From the NCBI GenBank assembly GCA_049324835.1, contig JBMOMT010000064.1, positions 62,001 to 126,000 on the forward strand: a DNA stretch of 64,000 nt, written 5' to 3'. Source of the stretch: JBMOMT01 sp049324835 (GTDB taxonomy: Bacteria > Chloroflexota > Anaerolineae > CAYNKW01). The notes beneath the pieces were generated by a model, which worked only from the letters and a program-made list of their open reading frames with translations, was not told the origin of the DNA and did no database searches. Positions 60,472 through 64,000 of this stretch are shown piece by piece (positions within the stretch are counted from its first letter, which is position 1; every line of letters starts with the position of its first letter). The translations under genes were made by a program, and so were the position numbers.

Positions 60472-61335
60472 ATGCAGACCATACTCAAAGGCAGAGGAAA
60501 AAAGGTCATCATCGGCGACGATCGGCCCACAGCTATTTTGGGTGAGCGGATCAACCCCACCGGCAAAAAGAAACTGGCCGCGGCGCTTGTCGCAGGTGAT
60601 CTGACAGTCGTTCGACAGGAGGCGCTGGCGCAGATCGAAGCCGGAGCCGACATCCTGGACGTCAATGTAGGAGCAGCCGGCGTAGACGAGATCGACCTGC
60701 TGCCACAAGCAGTCAAGCTGGTACTGGAAACGGTCGACGCGCCCATTGCCATTGATACGGCCAACGGCGAGGCGCTGGCTGCGGCCCTGGCCGCTCACAA
60801 AACACTCTTGCCCGACGGCAAACCATTGATCAATTCCGTCAATGGTGAGGAAGCCAGCCTGCGACGTGTGTTACCTCTGGTGGCCGAATATGGCACGGCG
60901 GTCATCGGCCTGTGCATGGATGACGACGGTATCCCACCGACGCCGGAGCTTCGACTGGCCGTGGCCAAAAAGATCACAACGCGCGCCCAGGAGCACGGCA
61001 TCCCCCCGGAGGACATTCTCATCGACTGCCTGGCACTGACCGTGGGGGCCGATTCCCAAGCCGGCTGGATCACCCTGGAGACGATCCGTCTGGTCAAAGA
61101 AGAACTGGGCGTCAACATGGCTCTGGGAGCCAGCAACATCTCGTTTGGCCTGCCAGAGCGTGAGACGCTCAACGGTGTGTTCCTGGGTATGGCCATTGCC
61201 CGCGGGCTGAATTGCCCCATCGTAGACGCCGCCAGGGTACAACCCTACATCCTGGCTGCCGACCTGGCCCTGGGCCGCGACGATTACGCCATGCGTTATC
61301 TCAAGGCTTACCGCAAGCGGCACAAAGGACAATAG
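60472..61335 (+). CDS. Methyltetrahydrofolate:corrinoid methyltransferase-like (pterin-binding) protein
   Basis: 287 residues, TIM-barrel pterin-binding family. GERINPTGKK (about 24-33), AGADILDVNVGA (about 57-68), the APIAIDTANGEAL strand (about 87-99), and GASNISFGLPER (about 218-229), where the Asn helps activate N5, as in AcsE/MeTr. It should move the methyl group of methyltetrahydrofolate to a cob(I)alamin protein. No corrinoid protein gene is adjacent. It has its own promoter and lies in a region with a B12-dependent regulator, which makes cobalamin a recurring theme. Dihydropteroate synthase is excluded by the GERINPTG and C-terminal motifs. Confidence 0.9.
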   Translation: MQTILKGRGKKVIIGDDRPTAILGERINPTGKKKLAAALVAGDLTVVRQEALAQIEAGADILDVNVGAAGVDEIDLLPQAVKLVLETVDAPIAIDTANGEALAAALAAHKTLLPDGKPLINSVNGEEASLRRVLPLVAEYGTAVIGLCMDDDGIPPTPELRLAVAKKITTRAQEHGIPPEDILIDCLALTVGADSQAGWITLETIRLVKEELGVNMALGASNISFGLPERETLNGVFLGMAIARGLNCPIVDAARVQPYILAADLALGRDDYAMRYLKAYRKRHKGQ

Positions 61336-61342
61336 GACCTTG

Positions 61343-61381
61343 GCGGTAAAGTTCTTGCCCAGGGTGCAAGAACTTTACCGC
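61343..61381. repeat. Perfect 16-bp inverted repeat (TTCTTGC family)
   Basis: gcggtaaagttcttgc at 61343-61358 and its complement at 61366-61381 with a 7-nt loop. It shares the ...TTCTTGC arm end and loop length with 14571-14591. No T run follows. It lies 8 bp after the methyltransferase stop. Confidence 0.7.
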
Positions 61382-61490
61382 ATCAGCGTTTGTCGGCGTT
61401 AATCTGCGTCCTGGTTTCGAAAGTCGTAATCTGCCAGTGCCCAATTGATCGATAAACTTGGTGTCCTGGTGGTGAGATTTCCCTGATGGA
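61382..61490. repeat. Patchwork of degenerate dispersed repeats
   Basis: Contains 'atcagcgtttgtcggcgttaatctgcgtcc'-like and 'cttggtgtcctggtggtgag'-like pieces, both widely scattered intergenic sequence types. The rest of the 504-bp gap (61336-61839) holds the terminator at 61560 and the promoter at 61633; no gene is seen. Confidence 0.45.
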
Positions 61491-61559
61491 TTCCGGCCTG
61501 GCCGGGTTAGGAAAAAAAACCACAAAAGACCGAGTTCGAAGAGTTTTCCTCTGTCCGTC

Positions 61560-61591
61560 AACAGCCCGGCATCAACCGGGCTGTTTTCTTT
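61560..61591 (+). terminator. Intrinsic terminator
   Basis: 10-bp stem aacagcccgg/ccgggctgtt (61560-61569, 61576-61585), 6-nt loop, followed by TTCTTT. It terminates transcription from the methyltransferase gene and insulates the promoter just downstream. Confidence 0.8.
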
Positions 61592-61632
61592 GCCCAGCTT
61601 TGCCGTGGAAAACCCAGTTCGAATCTTAAAAT

Positions 61633-61685
61633 TCTGAACAAAATCAATTCAAATACTTGACAAATCATAGACAATATGGTATAAT
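61633..61685 (+). promoter_or_regulatory. Consensus sigma-70 promoter with 11-bp-phased ACA repeats (candidate CarH operator), DUF4397 gene
   Basis: TTGACA at 61657-61662, 17 nt, TATAAT at 61680-61685. In-phase 11-mers: 61633 TCTGAACAAAA, 61644 TCAATTCAAAT (degenerate), 61655 ACTTGACAAAT, 61666 CATAGACAATA. The -35 to -10 core differs by a single base from the one at 55382-55410. Leader of about 150 nt. Confidence 0.75.
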
Positions 61686-61839
61686 CTGTACAGTTTGCAC
61701 GGGAGAGTGGAATCTAGAAAGGGGGAACCGAGGCTTACAGTCGAGTGTATCAAAAACAAGAACCGACCACACGTCGTAGCATACCGTCGTAGAAATTGGA
61801 AATCCGATTTTAAAACTATTACAAAAAAGGAGTTCACAA

Positions 61840-62631
61840 GTGAAACGTCTACTGCTCATTTCGACCATTCTGGTTCTTTCTCTGGTCACGGCCACGGCAG
61901 CACTGGCGGCCGGTGAACCCCGCGTGCGGGTTGTGCACGCCTCGCCCGATGCGCCCGCCGTCGACGTGTGGGTTGAGGGCAGCATCGCCTTCAGTAACGC
62001 GCCCTTTAAGGGCATCACCGACTATGCCTCTCTCGCGCCCGGCACCTTCAACGTCAAGGTCGTTCCGACCGGTGCCACCGAGCCGGTGGTGATCGACGCC
62101 GACCTGACCCTGGCAGCCAACACCGATTATACCGTCGTCGCTGTGGGTAAACTCGCCGACATCGAGCCGCTGGTGCTGGTCGATAACAACAGCGCGCCCG
62201 CCGCGGGCAAGGCGCACGTGCGCTTTGTTCATGCCTCGCCCGACGCGCCCGCCGTGGACATCGCCGTGGCCGGCGGCCCGGTGCTCTTTGCCAATGTGCC
62301 GTTCAAGGGCGTGGGCGACTATCTGCCCGTCGACGCCGGCACCTACGACCTGGAAGCCCGCCTGGCTGGCACCAGCACCGTCGCCCTCAGCGTTCCGGGC
62401 GTCAAGCTGGAAGAAGGCACCGTCTACACCATCTTTGCCATGGGCCTGGCCGGCGGCGAGCCTGCTCTCCAGGCCGTGCCCAGCGTCGATGCGGTAACGC
62501 CTGCCGTCCTGCCCGTGACCGGCGGCGACAGCGCTCTCAACGCCTACATCCTGGTGGCGGTCGCCCTGGGCGCGCTGCTCCTGGTGAGCGGTCTGGCCCT
62601 GCGCTTGCGCCCGTCCCGGATCACGGTCTAG
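61840..62631 (+). CDS. Secreted DUF4397 protein with LPxTG-like C-terminal anchor
   Basis: 263 residues starting at GTG (AAGGAG, 7 nt). Signal peptide (1-24, cut after ALAA). Two DUF4397 repeats, each opening with VRVVHASPDAPAVDVWV or VRFVHASPDAPAVDIAV (about 28-110 and 128-210); such domains form beta-sandwiches on bacterial surfaces. At the C-terminus LPVTG (224-228), a hydrophobic helix (about 234-254) and an Arg-rich tail form a sortase-type sorting signal. It is probably an abundant surface protein, judging by the strong promoter. Function unknown. Confidence 0.9.
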   Translation: MKRLLLISTILVLSLVTATAALAAGEPRVRVVHASPDAPAVDVWVEGSIAFSNAPFKGITDYASLAPGTFNVKVVPTGATEPVVIDADLTLAANTDYTVVAVGKLADIEPLVLVDNNSAPAAGKAHVRFVHASPDAPAVDIAVAGGPVLFANVPFKGVGDYLPVDAGTYDLEARLAGTSTVALSVPGVKLEEGTVYTIFAMGLAGGEPALQAVPSVDAVTPAVLPVTGGDSALNAYILVAVALGALLLVSGLALRLRPSRITV

Positions 62632-62659
62632 GACTGGCTCTCCCCTCCTCCTTTGCAAC

Positions 62660-62694
62660 GGGGTGGTCCTGCCGCGAGGCAGGCCACCCCTTTT
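62660..62694 (+). terminator. Intrinsic terminator after the DUF4397 gene
   Basis: Strong stem GGGGTGG-CCTGCC / GGCAGG-CCACCCC with one bulged T and loop GCGA, followed by TTTT. 29 bp after the stop codon. Confidence 0.85.
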
Positions 62695-62731
62695 CCATGC
62701 TCGCGCGGCGATACCCTCTGCCACGCAGATG

Positions 62732-62740
62732 TGATATAAT
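62732..62740 (+). promoter_or_regulatory. Extended -10 promoter of the alpha/beta hydrolase gene
   Basis: TGATATAAT, the same nonamer as at 60384-60392. No convincing -35. Start expected near 62747, 32 nt before the ATG. Confidence 0.55.
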
Positions 62741-62778
62741 GGGGTGCGACGCACTCTACCCGACACCAGGAGGACCAC

Positions 62779-63747
62779 ATGAGACGATTTGTGAGAGTAG
62801 GATTAATACTGTTCGGTCTGCTGCTTCTTGTAGTGGCCGTCGGCCCCTTTCTCATCCCCATCCCCCCACTGCAAGACACCGCGCCGGCGGAACAGTTGGC
62901 CGATCCTGACAGCCGCTTCACCGGGGTAGATGGCCTGCGCGTGCACTACAAGACGCTCGGCCAGGGGGAGTCTGCGCTGGTGCTGTTGCACGGCTTTGCG
63001 GCCAGCATCTTTAGCTGGCGCGAGGTGATGGCCCCGTTGGCCGAGACCCACACCGTCATCGCCTTCGACCGGCCCGCCTTTGGCCTCACCGAACGTCCCA
63101 TGCCCGGCGACTGGCAGGGCGAAAGCCCTTACAGCCCCGAGGCCCAGGTCGATCTGACCATCGGCCTGATGGACGAACTGGGCGTAGAAAGGGCGATACT
63201 GGTGGGCAACTCGGCCGGCGGCACGATCGCCGCGCTGACTGCGCTGCGCCATCCGGAGCGTGTGGAGGCGCTGGTGCTGGTCGACCCGGCCATCTATGTC
63301 GGGGGTGGATCGCCGGACTGGCTGCGGCCCATCCTGCGTACGCCGCAGATGCGGCGCATCGGGCCGCTGTTTGCGCGGGCCATTCGCAACTGGGGCGAGG
63401 ACTTTGGCCGCAGCGCGTGGCACGACCCATCCAGGCTCACGCCGGAGATTTGGGAGGGTTACAAAAAACCGTTGCAGGTCGAAAATTGGGATCGGGCGCT
63501 GTGGGAGTTCACCCTGGCCAGTCACTCACCCAACCTGGAAGAACGGCTGGACGAGTTGCAGATGCCGGTGCTGGTCATCACCGGCGACGACGACCGCATC
63601 GTGCCCACCGGGCAGAGCGTGCGGCTGGCCGGCGAGTTGCCCAACGCCGAGCTGGTCGTCATCCCAGACTGCGGCCACGTGCCGCACGAAGAATGCCCGG
63701 AATCGTTTCTCGACGCTGCGAGAGCGTTTCTGGAAGGACTGCCGTGA
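62779..63747 (+). CDS. Membrane-anchored alpha/beta hydrolase
   Basis: 322 residues. N-terminal membrane helix (about 6-29), then an alpha/beta-hydrolase fold: LLHGFAASIFSW (oxyanion region), nucleophile Ser in GNSAGG, Asp in TGDDDRIVP and His in CGHVPHEECP. Substrate unknown; the family covers esterases, lipases and C-C hydrolases. AGGAGG precedes the ATG. The stop overlaps a possible start of the following peroxiredoxin-like gene, so the two are likely co-transcribed. Confidence 0.92.
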   Translation: MRRFVRVGLILFGLLLLVVAVGPFLIPIPPLQDTAPAEQLADPDSRFTGVDGLRVHYKTLGQGESALVLLHGFAASIFSWREVMAPLAETHTVIAFDRPAFGLTERPMPGDWQGESPYSPEAQVDLTIGLMDELGVERAILVGNSAGGTIAALTALRHPERVEALVLVDPAIYVGGGSPDWLRPILRTPQMRRIGPLFARAIRNWGEDFGRSAWHDPSRLTPEIWEGYKKPLQVENWDRALWEFTLASHSPNLEERLDELQMPVLVITGDDDRIVPTGQSVRLAGELPNAELVVIPDCGHVPHEECPESFLDAARAFLEGLP

Positions 63748-63776
63748 TGCACGCCAGCAAAAAGCAGGGAGCAAAC

Positions 63777-64000
63777 ATGACCAAGACAACAGAAAACACA
63801 ACCGCCCCCGACTTTGCCCTGGCCGACTTGGCAGGCCAGACGGTGCGTCTGTCCGATTTTCGGGGGCAAAAACACGTCGTCCTGGTCTTCAACCGGGGTT
63901 TCACCTGACCCTTCTGCCGCCGGCACATGGCGCAGTTGCGCCAGGACTTTCAGCAGTTCGTGGAGCGCGACGCGGTCATCCTCGTCGTTGGCCCGGAAGA
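63777..64000 (+). CDS. Peroxiredoxin-like (AhpC/TSA) protein, probable selenoprotein; runs off the window
   Basis: Starts at the ATG after GGGAG (or 30 bp earlier at 63747). The frame gives TTAPDFALADLAG, LSDFRGQKHVVLVFNRGFT, then TGA at 63906-63908, and continues in the same frame as PFCRRHMAQLRQDFQQFV to the window's end. In the family this place is the peroxidatic Cys of F-N-R-G-x-x-C-P-F-C-R-x-H, so the TGA replaces exactly the catalytic residue. UxxC is a known selenocysteine arrangement. Coding continues normally after the TGA, and a SECIS-like hairpin follows at 63928-63943. A sequencing error or a nonsense mutation are the alternatives. Confidence 0.72.
63928..63943 (+). promoter_or_regulatory. 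Candidate bacterial SECIS hairpin
   Basis: Stem TGGCGC/GCGCCA with loop AGTT, its loop G 27 nt after the TGA, inside the distance typical for bacterial SECIS elements. A competing hairpin (63914-63921 with 63929-63935, loop starting GG) lies closer to the TGA. Confidence 0.5.

Noticed and set aside
61343..61381. Inverted repeat as an intrinsic terminator
   Set aside because: No T run on either side; a true terminator lies at 61560-61591.
63906..63908. TGA as the true stop of a short 43-codon peroxiredoxin-like fragment
   Set aside because: Family similarity continues in the same frame through the catalytic motif and beyond; recoding explains it better, though a nonsense mutation or read error is not excluded.
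1..64000. CRISPR array, prophage or insertion sequence
   Set aside because: No regularly spaced repeats, integrase, transposase or phage structural gene was seen on either strand.

Overview
The window looks like a GC-rich chromosome segment of a Chloroflexota bacterium, probably of the Anaerolineae/Caldilineae/Ardenticatenia side. This is inferred from gene content: an Opp/Dpp-type lipoprotein with a long Val/Glu/Lys plus PTPT linker, a fused O-antigen-ligase/TPR protein, twin NarL regulators, a GerW homologue, a heliorhodopsin (a family known from monoderm hosts) and an LPxTG-like surface protein. No phage, transposase or CRISPR array was seen. Both ends cut genes: an M28 peptidase at the left, and a peroxiredoxin-like gene with an in-frame TGA at the right.

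Layout. 0-4.8 kb (minus): M28 peptidase start, a MITE-like inverted repeat, and an oligopeptide ABC importer (binding lipoprotein, OppB, OppC). 4.9-8.8 kb (minus): two close NarL/FixJ response regulators and a DegS/NarX-type histidine kinase. 8.9-10.3 kb (minus): 6-phosphogluconolactonase and a cyclase-family hydrolase. 10.4-13.2 kb (plus): CopZ-CopA copper export behind a consensus promoter, facing a soluble HAD protein, a GerW protein and a small partner. 14.7-16 kb (plus): a stand-alone FabF. 16-37.7 kb (minus): a 20-kb surface-glycan locus with six GT4 glycosyltransferases, four methyltransferases, a flippase, a polymerase/ligase-TPR fusion, a WecA-type initiator, three nucleotide-sugar enzymes, a LamG protein, then a cyclophilin and a VTT membrane protein. 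37.8-47 kb (minus): uridine kinase, a ResB/ResC-like pair, tRNA-Thr, MogA, an unknown gene, a PHP/AlbA_2 fusion, Lon and Hsp20.

47-64 kb (plus) is the most interesting part. It holds DegV, two small membrane proteins, a CarH/LitR-type B12-dependent photoreceptor repressor, a TIGR01777 epimerase, a decayed Rossmann-gene fragment, a Rieske oxygenase, a DsbA-NhaA fusion, a site-2 protease, an MFS exporter, a heliorhodopsin, a DUF523/DUF1722 protein, MsrB, a methyl-folate:corrinoid methyltransferase, a DUF4397 surface protein, an alpha/beta hydrolase and the start of a probable selenocysteine peroxiredoxin-like protein.

Three promoters here (DegV at 47.17 kb, protease-MFS-heliorhodopsin at 55.38 kb, DUF4397 at 61.66 kb) share a near-identical core. 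Their ACA triplets are phased every 11 bp across the -35 region, the layout described for CarH operators. I propose a light- and oxidative-stress regulon in which CarH, sensing light through adenosylcobalamin, controls a heliorhodopsin operon and envelope/repair genes. The gene identities are well supported; the regulatory link is a hypothesis from sequence alone.
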